Of a DNA stretch of 64,000 bases, positions 1 through 8,076 are shown in pieces. Under the pieces are notes generated by a model. The model worked only from the letters and a program-made list of their open reading frames with translations, did no database searches and was not told where the DNA came from. Source of the stretch: Paenisporosarcina sp049671445 (GTDB lineage: Bacteria > Bacillota > Bacilli > Bacillales_A > Planococcaceae); the NCBI RefSeq assembly GCF_049671445.1, contig NZ_JBATUX010000118.1:62001-126000 (forward strand), in the 5' to 3' direction. The position numbers and the translations under genes were made by a program. Positions within the stretch are counted from its first letter, which is position 1; each line of letters starts with the position of its first letter.

Positions 1-422
1 TCGTAGAAGGGCGTTTATTAGAATACGCTTGTTATGTAGGGAACTATTATGGAACCCCATTAGACTACGTAAATGCTACGCTAGACGCAGGGCGTGATGT
101 GTTTTTAGAAATTGAAGTACAAGGTGCGTCTCAAGTTCGTGCTAAAGCACCTGACGGCTTATTTATTTTCTTAGCACCACCGAGTCTTTCTGAATTAGAA
201 CAACGTTTAGTTGGTCGAGGGACGGAAACAGATGACGTTATTGCATCTCGTATTTTGGCGGCTAGACAAGAATTAGAAATGATGAACTTGTATGATTTTG
301 TTGTTGAAAATGATGAAGTTCAATTAGCGTGTGACCGTGTAAATGCAATCGTCACTGCTGAGCATTGTCGAAGAGAACGTGTTGAAAAAAGATATCTGTC
401 TATGTTGGAAGGGGAATATTAA
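1..422 (+). CDS. gmk: Guanylate kinase, 3' part (5' end outside window)
   Basis: C-terminal portion of guanylate kinase, which converts GMP and dGMP to the diphosphates with ATP in the cytosol. The frame is open from base 3, so about 139 residues are present and the P-loop lies upstream of the window. Visible are the GMP-binding segment EYACYVGNYYGTP, the strand DVFLEIEVQGA, and RLVGRGTE, which carries the conserved lid arginines. The stop is TAA at 420-422. rpoZ starts 3 bases later and its ribosome binding site (GGAAGGGG) lies inside the end of gmk, so the two are certainly co-transcribed, as in other Bacillales. Confidence 0.95.
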   Translation, partial: VEGRLLEYACYVGNYYGTPLDYVNATLDAGRDVFLEIEVQGASQVRAKAPDGLFIFLAPPSLSELEQRLVGRGTETDDVIASRILAARQELEMMNLYDFVVENDEVQLACDRVNAIVTAEHCRRERVEKRYLSMLEGEY

Positions 423-425
423 TTA

Positions 426-650
426 ATGTTATATCCATCAGTTGATTCATTAAAAAGCAAAATCGATTCAAAATACTCACTTGTGAGCTTAGCTTCAAAA
501 CGTGCACGCCAGTTACAAGAAGAAGGCGGAGAGCGATTAACTTCATACGTTTCTTTAAAATATGTTGGACGAGCATTAGAAGAAGTAGCTTGTGGCGCAT
601 TAACTAAAGAAGCTCAAGATGAAAAAACAATTTACGAAGACGAAATTTAA
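426..650 (+). CDS. rpoZ: RNA polymerase omega subunit
   Basis: 74-residue omega subunit, a small non-catalytic partner of the beta' subunit that helps assemble and stabilise RNA polymerase. The family core SKYSLVSLASKRARQLQ (about residues 17-33) is intact, as is the downstream LTSYVSLKYVGRALEE stretch. Length is normal for Bacillales (65-75 residues). The ATG at 426 follows gmk by 3 bases with GGAAGGGG in front. A hairpin resembling a terminator follows at 671-704, so gmk-rpoZ may end here with some read-through to coaBC. Confidence 0.95.
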   Translation: MLYPSVDSLKSKIDSKYSLVSLASKRARQLQEEGGERLTSYVSLKYVGRALEEVACGALTKEAQDEKTIYEDEI

Positions 651-670
651 ATCTTTTTAATATCCAATGA

Positions 671-712
671 AAACTCCCTAAGACGTAAAATGCTTTGGGA
701 GTTTGTTGTTTG
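671..712 (+). terminator. Probable intrinsic terminator after rpoZ
   Basis: Inverted repeat AAACTCCCTAAG (671-682) against CTTTGGGAGTTT (693-704), 12 bp with one mismatch and a 10-base loop, followed by a T-rich tail (GTTGTTT). It overlaps the coaBC ribosome binding region, so it could also act as a read-through attenuator. Confidence 0.6.
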
Positions 713-729
713 AGAGAGGAAGAATGTTC

Positions 730-1944
730 ATGCTAGCAAACAAAAAAATCTTATTGTGCGTATCTGGTGGAATTGCTGTTTATAAAGCGGTTGCCCTCGT
801 TAGTAAATTGTCTCAAGCGGGAGCAAATGTCAAAGTCATCATGACGGAATCTGCAACAAAGTTTGTGCAGCCTCTGAGCTTTCAAGTCATGTCTAGAAAC
901 GATGTTTATACCGATACATTTGATGAGAAAAACTCACAAGTCATTGCTCATATTGATTTAGCAGACTGGGCAGATTTAGTGATTGTAGCTCCTGCTACTG
1001 CCAATGTGATTGGAAAACTAGCAAATGGATTCGGCGACGATATGCTGACGACGACACTTTTAGCTACTACGGCCAAAGTATGGATTGCACCAGCTATGAA
1101 TGTACATATGTACGATCACCCAGCAGTGAAACGGAATATCGCGACACTTGCGCAAGATGGGTATGAATTTATTGAACCTTCAGAAGGATTTTTAGCCTGT
1201 GGGTATGTAGGAAAAGGAAGGTTAGAAGAGCCAGAAAAAATCGTTGAATTGGTTGAAACTTTCTTTCAGCCAAAAGATTTACCGTTAAAAGGGAAGAAAG
1301 TTGTAATCACTGCGGGACCAACACGTGAACGAATTGATCCTGTCAGATTTCTAACCAACTTTTCTTCTGGGAAAATGGGCTATGCTCTTGCTGAAGCAGC
1401 CGTGAAAATGGGGGCAGAGACCATTCTTGTATCAGGCCCTGTTTCATTACCGATTCCACTCGATGTAACAATGGAGCAAGTGGAAAGTGCAGAAGAAATG
1501 TTGCAAGCTGTATTAAGACATTATGATAATGCCGATATTGTGATTAAGACTGCTGCTGTTGCTGACTATCGTCCAAAAACGATTCATGCACAGAAAATGA
1601 AAAAACAAGTGGGCGACTCTTCGCTTGAGCTTGAGCGGACGATTGATATTTTAATGACTCTTGGCCAAAAGAAATCACATCAATTATTAATTGGATTCGC
1701 TGCAGAAACAAACAACGTTGAAGCCTATGCGAAAGAAAAACTAATTAAAAAAAATGCGGATTATATTGTTGCTAATGATGTCACGCGAGTAGATAGTGGT
1801 TTTGGTACGGATACCAATACGGTAGTTGTCATTGGTAAGGAAAATTATATTCAGCATTTCGATAATATGACGAAAAAAGAGTTAGCTACACAGCTATTTA
1901 AAACGATTTTGGCTCATGAAGAGGATGTACAACATGTTCGCTGA
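730..1944 (+). CDS. coaBC: Bifunctional phosphopantothenoylcysteine decarboxylase / phosphopantothenate-cysteine ligase
   Basis: 404-residue bifunctional enzyme that ligates cysteine to 4'-phosphopantothenate with CTP (CoaB) and decarboxylates the product (CoaC, FMN-dependent), two steps of coenzyme A synthesis. N-terminal flavoprotein domain: GGIAVYK near residue 14, the PAMN motif near 120, and GFLACG with the catalytic cysteine near 157. C-terminal ligase domain: ITAGPTRERIDPVRFLTN from about 195, AAVADYRP, and KKNADYIVAND near 345. The ATG at 730 is preferred: AGGA lies 9 bases upstream, whereas the ATG at 724 would be only 3 bases from it. The gene overlaps priA by 11 bases. Confidence 0.95.
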   Translation: MLANKKILLCVSGGIAVYKAVALVSKLSQAGANVKVIMTESATKFVQPLSFQVMSRNDVYTDTFDEKNSQVIAHIDLADWADLVIVAPATANVIGKLANGFGDDMLTTTLLATTAKVWIAPAMNVHMYDHPAVKRNIATLAQDGYEFIEPSEGFLACGYVGKGRLEEPEKIVELVETFFQPKDLPLKGKKVVITAGPTRERIDPVRFLTNFSSGKMGYALAEAAVKMGAETILVSGPVSLPIPLDVTMEQVESAEEMLQAVLRHYDNADIVIKTAAVADYRPKTIHAQKMKKQVGDSSLELERTIDILMTLGQKKSHQLLIGFAAETNNVEAYAKEKLIKKNADYIVANDVTRVDSGFGTDTNTVVVIGKENYIQHFDNMTKKELATQLFKTILAHEEDVQHVR

Positions 1945-4348
1945 AGTCATTGTTGACGTGGCAGCTTATCCGATTGATCGACCGTTTGATTATGCGATTC
2001 CGGAAAAATACCAATCCATTATTGAAAGTGGAAGTCGTGTGAAAGTCCCATTTGGCAATCGCCAAGTTCTTGGGTTTGTTACATCTTTAAAAAGTGACAC
2101 GGATGTTCCTTTAGAAAAACAAAAACCAATTGGTGAATTATTGGATATTGAACCGGTACTAACACAAGAAATGCTTGCAATGACCAAGTGGTTAAAGCGT
2201 CATACTTTATGTTACGAAATTGATGCTCTTCAAGTTATGCTACCGTCTGCTTTACGAGCAAAATATGAAAAAATACTGCGAATTGTTGATTCTAGTGCGG
2301 TGCTTCCACAAAGTGTTCAAGCCTTATTTCAAGGGAAAGATAGTGTTGAGCTGAAAGCAGATGAATCGAAAGAATTGCTTTCTACTATTAAAAAATTAAT
2401 AAAAGAACATATCTTAGTTCTTGAAACAGCGGTTAAACAAAAGACTGCTGTAAAAAAAGTAAGAATGGTACAAATTGAAAAGGATGTAAATCGCTTAAAA
2501 GAGATTTACGAAAACGTCTCAAATCAAGCGAAGAAACAAAAAGACGTAATAAAATGGATGATTGAGCACTCAGGTGAGCGCATCATTTTGTCAGATGTTT
2601 TAAAAAGTCTTAATACAACAAATGCTGTGTTACAAGGGGTTGTGGAAAAAGGTGCGGCTACTTTAGAATTTGAAGAAGTTTACCGTGATCCTTACGCTGA
2701 CAGAACCATCGACGTTTCTAAAAAACACGCATTAACAAATGAACAACACCTCGCATTGACTGAAATCATTCATTCTTATGATCAACACGAAGCGGCAACC
2801 TTTCTTCTTCATGGCATCACCGGAAGTGGAAAGACAGAAGTGTACTTACAAGCAATTGAACGATCGTTAAAGGACCAAAAAGAAGCCATCGTTCTTGTAC
2901 CAGAAATTTCACTTACCCCTCAAATGACCAATCGCTTCAAAGAGCGTTTCGGCTCCTTAGTTGCTGTCTTGCATAGTGGTTTATCAACTGGAGAGAAATA
3001 CGATGAATGGCGAAAAATTAGTCGTGGAGAAGTTAAAGTGGTTGTAGGTGCTCGTTCAGCTATCTTCGCTCCTTTTCAAAATATCGGCTTAATTATTTTA
3101 GATGAAGAACACGAAGGCACTTATAAACAAGATGATTCCCCACGCTACCATGCGAGAGATGTAGCGATTTGGAGAAGTGAATATCATCAGTGTCCTGTCA
3201 TTTTAGGGAGTGCAACGCCTTCACTAGAATCTTATGCTCGAGCTAAAAAAGGAAATTATGCTTTGTTAACTTTAGCAAAGAGACCTCGTGAACAAGCATT
3301 ACCAGAAGTGTCAATCATCGATATGCGAGAGCAATTGAAAAATGGCAACCGATCCATGTTTTCTTTGGAATTAGCGGATGCAATTCGTCTCCGTCTTGAA
3401 AAAGGAGAGCAAATGGTGTTGTTCTTAAACAGACGTGGTCATTCTTCGTTTGTCATGTGTCGTGATTGTGGGACCGTGGTCGAATGTCCAAATTGTGATA
3501 TTTCGATGACTTATCATCGACATCAGGAACGGATTAAGTGTCATTATTGTGGGGAAGATTCTGAGGTTCCAAACTCGTGTCCACAATGCAGTAGTGACCA
3601 TATCAGGTTTTTTGGGACAGGCACACAAAAAGTGGAAGAAGAGATTGCACGGTTTTTCCCGACTGCCAGAGTGCTACGAATGGATGTTGATACCACTCGT
3701 AAAAAAGGCTCTCATGAACACATATTAAAAATGTTTGGTGACGGCAAAGCAGACATCTTGCTTGGTACTCAAATGATTGCGAAAGGGCTCGATTTTCCTA
3801 ACATCACACTAGTAGGAGTTCTTTCTGCGGATACCACTCTCCATTTAGCTGATTTCCGAGCAGCCGAAAAAACGTTTCAATTGTTGACTCAAGTGAGTGG
3901 ACGAGCGGGAAGGCACGATAAAAAAGGTGAAGTTGTTGTTCAAACCTACACCCCAGAACACTATGCGATTCAATTTGCGCAGCATCATGATTTTATAGCT
4001 TTCTATCATCAAGAAATGATGAATCGCAAACAGTTTGCCTATCCACCTTTTACCTATGTTGTGCTCATTCAAATTACACATGAAGATGTTTTGATGACAG
4101 CAGAATACGCTCACAAAGCAGCAAACTGGCTTCGTGAGAATTTATCTCCTACGGCAGAAATTATTGGACCAACGGCTTCATCAATTAGTCGTGTGCAAAA
4201 TAGATATCGTTATCAATGTTTGATAAAATACAAAAAAGAACCGATGCTCCCGGATGTACTTCAGCAATTAATCCGTATTTACCGAACAGATTGGCTGAAG
4301 AAAGGAATTTTAATGTCAATCGACTTAAATCCTTCTTCCATAATGTGA
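1934..4348 (+). CDS. priA: Primosomal protein N', replication restart helicase
   Basis: 804-residue PriA, a 3'-to-5' superfamily 2 helicase that recognises stalled forks and D-loops and starts reloading of the replicative helicase. The N-terminal DNA-binding part begins MFAEVIVDV. Walker A GITGSGKTEVY lies at about residue 294, the DEEH box near 390, and the zinc-binding cysteines (CRDCGTVVECPNC ... CHYC ... CPQC) at about 508-555. The late helicase motifs (GTQMIAKGLDFPNITLVG; QVSGRAGR) are intact. Two ATGs at 1916 and 1925 are in frame, but AAGAGG at 1919-1924 sits 9 bases before the ATG at 1934, and that start matches the family N-terminus. Confidence 0.95.
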   Translation: MFAEVIVDVAAYPIDRPFDYAIPEKYQSIIESGSRVKVPFGNRQVLGFVTSLKSDTDVPLEKQKPIGELLDIEPVLTQEMLAMTKWLKRHTLCYEIDALQVMLPSALRAKYEKILRIVDSSAVLPQSVQALFQGKDSVELKADESKELLSTIKKLIKEHILVLETAVKQKTAVKKVRMVQIEKDVNRLKEIYENVSNQAKKQKDVIKWMIEHSGERIILSDVLKSLNTTNAVLQGVVEKGAATLEFEEVYRDPYADRTIDVSKKHALTNEQHLALTEIIHSYDQHEAATFLLHGITGSGKTEVYLQAIERSLKDQKEAIVLVPEISLTPQMTNRFKERFGSLVAVLHSGLSTGEKYDEWRKISRGEVKVVVGARSAIFAPFQNIGLIILDEEHEGTYKQDDSPRYHARDVAIWRSEYHQCPVILGSATPSLESYARAKKGNYALLTLAKRPREQALPEVSIIDMREQLKNGNRSMFSLELADAIRLRLEKGEQMVLFLNRRGHSSFVMCRDCGTVVECPNCDISMTYHRHQERIKCHYCGEDSEVPNSCPQCSSDHIRFFGTGTQKVEEEIARFFPTARVLRMDVDTTRKKGSHEHILKMFGDGKADILLGTQMIAKGLDFPNITLVGVLSADTTLHLADFRAAEKTFQLLTQVSGRAGRHDKKGEVVVQTYTPEHYAIQFAQHHDFIAFYHQEMMNRKQFAYPPFTYVVLIQITHEDVLMTAEYAHKAANWLRENLSPTAEIIGPTASSISRVQNRYRYQCLIKYKKEPMLPDVLQQLIRIYRTDWLKKGILMSIDLNPSSIM

Positions 4349-4373
4349 GCAGACACGAAATGAGGAATTCCCT

Positions 4374-4865
4374 TTGACGATTAGAAAAATCGTAAAACAC
4401 CCAAATGACCTATTAACGACACCGACAAAGAAAGTACTAAAATTTGATCGGAAACTTGCTACTTTATTAAAAGATATGCATGATACCATGCTTGATTCTG
4501 ATGGTATTGGCATAGCAGCTCCTCAAGTCGGTGAATCTATCCGAGTAGCCATTGTAGATTTAGGTGAAGGAGAAGACATCATTGAAATGATCAACCCTGA
4601 AGTTTTAGAAACAGAAGGTTCAGTCATTGATATTGAAGGTTGTTTGAGTTTCCCTGAATTGTATGGTGAGGTTGAACGTCCTTTTTATGTGCGAATTAAA
4701 GCACAAGAAAGAGACGGTAGATGGTACGAGTTAGAAGCCGAAGATTATGAAGCAAGAGCGATTTTGCATGAAATAGACCATTTAGATGGCGTATTATTTG
4801 ATTCGAAAATTCTTCGTGTCGTGGATCCTTCTGAACTTGAAAATGAAGAGGAGGAAACACTTTGA
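4374..4865 (+). CDS. def: Peptide deformylase
   Basis: 163-residue metalloenzyme that removes the formyl group from the N-terminal methionine of new proteins. All three family motifs are present: GIGIAAPQVG (about 44-53), EGCLSFP with the metal cysteine (about 88-94), and HEIDHLDG with the two metal histidines and catalytic glutamate (about 132-139). The start is a UUG at 4374, with GAGGA 7 bases upstream and no better ATG. Its last codons overlap the fmt start by 4 bases, so the enzyme that adds formyl groups and the one that removes them are translationally coupled. Confidence 0.95.
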   Translation: MTIRKIVKHPNDLLTTPTKKVLKFDRKLATLLKDMHDTMLDSDGIGIAAPQVGESIRVAIVDLGEGEDIIEMINPEVLETEGSVIDIEGCLSFPELYGEVERPFYVRIKAQERDGRWYELEAEDYEARAILHEIDHLDGVLFDSKILRVVDPSELENEEEETL

Positions 4866-5803
4866 CTTCTTTAGTTTTTATGGGAACGCCAGAGTTTTCA
4901 GTACCTATTCTGACAATGTTGCACGAGGAAGGTTATTCCATTTTAGCGGTTGTGACACAACCAGATCGGCCAGTAGGACGCAAAAAAGTGTTAACGCCAA
5001 CGCCTGTAAAAAAAGAAGCATTAAGACTAGGTATACCTGTCTTACAGCCAGAAAAGCTGAAAGGTTCACATCAATTAGATGAAATTTTAGCTTTGCAACC
5101 AGATATTGTTGTGACTGCTGCCTTTGGTCAAATACTTCCAAATGAAATACTTGAAGCACCTAAATATGGCTGTTTAAATGTCCATGCTTCATTGCTTCCT
5201 GCATACCGTGGAGGTGCACCAATTCACCAAGCTATTATCGATGGGCAAGACGAAACGGGTGTCACGATTATGTATATGGCTCAAAAATTAGATGCTGGTG
5301 ATATCATTTCACAAAAAGCAATTTCAATTGAAGATGCTGATACAACTGGTATTTTATTTGACAAACTAAGCATCGTTGGTCGTGACTTATTAAAAGAGAC
5401 GTTGCCTACAATTTTAAACCAAACCAATGCAAGAATTGTACAAGATGAAAACCATGTGACTTTCGCTCGCAACATTTCAAGAGAGCAAGAAAGAATTGAT
5501 TGGAATCAGTCATCAACAGACATTTACAATCAAGTTCGTGGTCTAAGTCCATGGCCGGTTGCTTATACCACTTTAAAACAAGAAGCCGTAAAAGTATGGT
5601 GGGGTCAACCGAGTCAACAAAGTTATACTCAACCAGCCGGGACAGTGGTTGAGATAAAGGTAGATCGAGTTGTTGTGCAAACGGGATTTGAGCAAGCCTT
5701 TGAAATTACTGAATTACAGCCAGCTGGGAAGAAAAAAATGTCTGCCGAAGAATTCTTAAGAGGCACTGGTTCTAAATTACAGATTGGGGATCAGTTTCAA
5801 TGA
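4862..5803 (+). CDS. fmt: Methionyl-tRNA formyltransferase
   Basis: 313-residue enzyme that transfers a formyl group from 10-formyltetrahydrofolate to initiator Met-tRNA. The N-terminal domain opens with LVFMGTPEFSVPIL. The catalytic loop LNVHASLLPAYRGGAPIHQA (about 105-124) carries the conserved Asn and His, and the downstream KLDAGDII carries the conserved Asp. The C-terminal domain (WNQSSTDIYNQVRGLSPWP) binds tRNA. It starts with UUG at 4862 behind GAGGAGGAAA and overlaps def by 4 bases; its own stop overlaps rsmB by 4 bases (ATGA). The def-fmt-rsmB order is the usual Bacillales one. Confidence 0.95.
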   Translation: MTSLVFMGTPEFSVPILTMLHEEGYSILAVVTQPDRPVGRKKVLTPTPVKKEALRLGIPVLQPEKLKGSHQLDEILALQPDIVVTAAFGQILPNEILEAPKYGCLNVHASLLPAYRGGAPIHQAIIDGQDETGVTIMYMAQKLDAGDIISQKAISIEDADTTGILFDKLSIVGRDLLKETLPTILNQTNARIVQDENHVTFARNISREQERIDWNQSSTDIYNQVRGLSPWPVAYTTLKQEAVKVWWGQPSQQSYTQPAGTVVEIKVDRVVVQTGFEQAFEITELQPAGKKKMSAEEFLRGTGSKLQIGDQFQ

Positions 5804-7173
5804 ATAATAAATCATATCGAATGTGGAATGGCAATGTCCGTGATGCCGCATTATCAATCTTAATGGCGGTAGATAAAAGTCAGGCATATAGCAATTTATT
5901 ACTTCACCAAACGATTGAAAAATATGATATAGACATCAAAGATCGTGCGCTTTTAACGGAAATCACTTATGGGACTCTTCAACACAAGATGACTCTTGAT
6001 TATTACTTGCAACCGTTTATTAAAGGAAAACTTGATGATTGGGTTCGCCAGTTGTTACGTCTGTCACTTTATCAAATTCATTATTTAGATCGTATCCCAA
6101 ATCATGCCGCTGTAAATGAAGCAGTAGAAATTGCTAAAAAGCGAAGTCATAAAGGAACAGCAGGATTAGTTAATGGTATTTTAAGAGGGATTTTACGTCA
6201 GGGAGTACGTTCAACTGATGAGATTGTTGACCCGATCGAACGCTTATCTATCGCATCAAGTCATCCGTTATGGCTAATTCAACGTTGGGTAAAACAATTC
6301 GGTTTTGAAAAAACAGAAACAATGGCTTTTGAAAATAATATTCCACCAGCACATACAGTTCGCGTTAATACCACACGAATTTCAGTGCAAGAAGCAATTG
6401 ATATGTTGTTAGATGAAGGAATTGTGGCTCATCAAAGCGAAGTAATTCCTGAGTGTCTTCACATTGAAAAGGGGCAAGTTGCGAAAACGCAAGCTTATCA
6501 GTACGGAGCAGTTTCAATACAAGATGAGAGTTCTATGATTCCAACATATGCACTAAGAGTTGAACCAGGGAACAGAGTATTGGATATGTGTGCTGCACCA
6601 GGTGGGAAGTCTATGCATATTGCTGAGAAACTAAACGGCGAAGGGTTCCTTGTTTCTGTTGATTTGCATCCACATAAAGTAAAGCTTATTGCTGATCAAG
6701 CAAGTCGATTAGGTTTTGAAAATATTGAGACACGCACTTGGGATAGCCGAGAATTAACGAATGAGTATGAAGAGCAATCGTTTGACCGAATTCTAGTAGA
6801 CGCACCTTGTAGCGGGTTAGGTGTTATTCGTCGCAAACCTGATATCAAATATACAAAAAAAGAAGAAGATTTTGCTTCTTTGCATAAAGTTCAAACTAAA
6901 CTTCTCGACGAAGCTTATAAGTTAATTAAGCCAAGTGGACTGATTGTATATAGTACATGTACGATTGATGAAGTCGAAAATAATGACACTGTGCAAGCAT
7001 TTCTTGCAAACCACTCAGACATGATCTTAGAAAAATTAGATATCCTTCCTGAATCTCTGCATCACCTGACGAAAGACGGTATGATTCACATTTTTCCACA
7101 GGATTTTAACAGTGATGGTTTCTTTGTTGCAGCATTTCGTAAAAAAGATTCCGTTTCTATCGATGCAAACTAA
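5800..7173 (+). CDS. rsmB: 16S rRNA (cytosine-967 C5) methyltransferase
   Basis: 457-residue RsmB/Sun methyltransferase, made of an N-terminal NusB-like RNA-binding domain (RDAALSILMAVDKSQAYSN onward) and a C-terminal SAM-dependent catalytic domain. CAAPGGKS near residue 265 is the SAM motif; DAPCSGLG near 337 and YSTCTIDEVEN near 384 carry the two catalytic cysteines of m5C methyltransferases. The ATG at 5800 overlaps the fmt stop. In B. subtilis rlmN follows directly; here only a decayed rlmN tail is left (next entry). Confidence 0.93.
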   Translation: MNNKSYRMWNGNVRDAALSILMAVDKSQAYSNLLLHQTIEKYDIDIKDRALLTEITYGTLQHKMTLDYYLQPFIKGKLDDWVRQLLRLSLYQIHYLDRIPNHAAVNEAVEIAKKRSHKGTAGLVNGILRGILRQGVRSTDEIVDPIERLSIASSHPLWLIQRWVKQFGFEKTETMAFENNIPPAHTVRVNTTRISVQEAIDMLLDEGIVAHQSEVIPECLHIEKGQVAKTQAYQYGAVSIQDESSMIPTYALRVEPGNRVLDMCAAPGGKSMHIAEKLNGEGFLVSVDLHPHKVKLIADQASRLGFENIETRTWDSRELTNEYEEQSFDRILVDAPCSGLGVIRRKPDIKYTKKEEDFASLHKVQTKLLDEAYKLIKPSGLIVYSTCTIDEVENNDTVQAFLANHSDMILEKLDILPESLHHLTKDGMIHIFPQDFNSDGFFVAAFRKKDSVSIDAN

Positions 7174-7197
7174 AGAATAAGCTATTATCACAGATCT

Positions 7198-7318
7198 ATG
7201 GATGGTAAGTATCAAGATAAGTATGTGAATTTAGTAACAAACCGTCGTGAACACGGCTCTGATATTGGCGCATCATGCAGAAATCGTTGTTATGATGCGT
7301 CAACAAGAAACGGAGTGA
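7198..7318 (+). pseudogene. rlmN: Decayed C-terminal remnant of rlmN (23S rRNA A2503 methyltransferase)
   Basis: Between rsmB and prpC, where B. subtilis has rlmN, only 151 bases remain. Translated in the frame of 7198 they give YVNLVTNRREHGSDIGASC, which lines up with the RlmN C-terminal end (pattern VNVT-RRE-G-DI-AAC as I recall it for Bacillus). After a frame change, bases to 7318 give MMRQQETE and a stop, resembling the family ending (R-Q-E-ETR, stop). The radical-SAM core is absent. Reading: rlmN was deleted here, leaving about the last 30 codons, now out of frame. The match rests on remembered family sequence, and a functional rlmN may exist elsewhere in the genome. Confidence 0.65.
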
Positions 7319-7324
7319 CTATTG

Positions 7325-8074
7325 ATGAAGTACACTGTATTAAGTGATATTGGTCAAAAACGATCGGTGAATGAGGATCGTGCGGCAATGTTCGTGCGCT
7401 CTGATTTTGTTCGATTAGGTGTTATTGCTGATGGTATGGGTGGGCACAATGCAGGAGATATCGCAAGTGACATGGCCATAACTAAAATCGGCAAATTTTT
7501 TGAAAACGCTACCCCACAACATTTTTATTCAGAAGACTCGATTAAACAATGGTTTGTAGACGCTGTTGGAAAGATTAATCGTTTAATTTTTGATTATTCT
7601 TTAACACATGAAGATTGCCAAGGGATGGGGACCACTTTTTTAGCAATTGTCATTACCGATAATCAAAAAGTTCTTTGTCACATAGGAGATAGTCGTGCAT
7701 ATGGAGTACATGCCGGAGTATTGAACCAATTGACGAGGGATCATTCATATGTAAACGTATTAGTTGAAAATGGTGAAATAAGTGAAGAAGAAGCACAAAG
7801 TCATCCAAAGAAAAATTTAATTACGAAATCATTAGGAACTGAAAAAACGATTGAACCGGACTTTTTCTCCTTAATGAACCCTACATATTCATATTTACTA
7901 TTATGTTCTGATGGATTAAGTAATAAATTATCAATTAACGACATGACGAATATTCTTTCGACCAATGCCTCCATTCACGAAAAAGGAAAACATTTAGTAG
8001 ACCTTGCTAATGAAAAAGGCGGAGAAGACAACATCTCTCTTGTTCTGATTACGACTACAAAAGAGGAGGTGTAG
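7325..8074 (+). CDS. prpC: PP2C-type protein serine/threonine phosphatase
   Basis: 249-residue metal-dependent PPM/PP2C phosphatase that opposes the kinase PrkC encoded just downstream. The metal-binding motifs are complete: SVNEDR near residue 14, ADGMGGHNAGD near 36-46, HIGDSRAYG near 120, LCSDGLSN near 195, and GGEDNISLVLI near the end. A UUG at 7322 is in frame, but GGAG at 7312-7315 is better spaced (9 bases) for the ATG at 7325. That ribosome binding site lies inside the rlmN remnant. prkC follows after 2 bases, so the pair is one unit. Confidence 0.93.
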   Translation: MKYTVLSDIGQKRSVNEDRAAMFVRSDFVRLGVIADGMGGHNAGDIASDMAITKIGKFFENATPQHFYSEDSIKQWFVDAVGKINRLIFDYSLTHEDCQGMGTTFLAIVITDNQKVLCHIGDSRAYGVHAGVLNQLTRDHSYVNVLVENGEISEEEAQSHPKKNLITKSLGTEKTIEPDFFSLMNPTYSYLLLCSDGLSNKLSINDMTNILSTNASIHEKGKHLVDLANEKGGEDNISLVLITTTKEEV

Positions 8075-8076
8075 AC

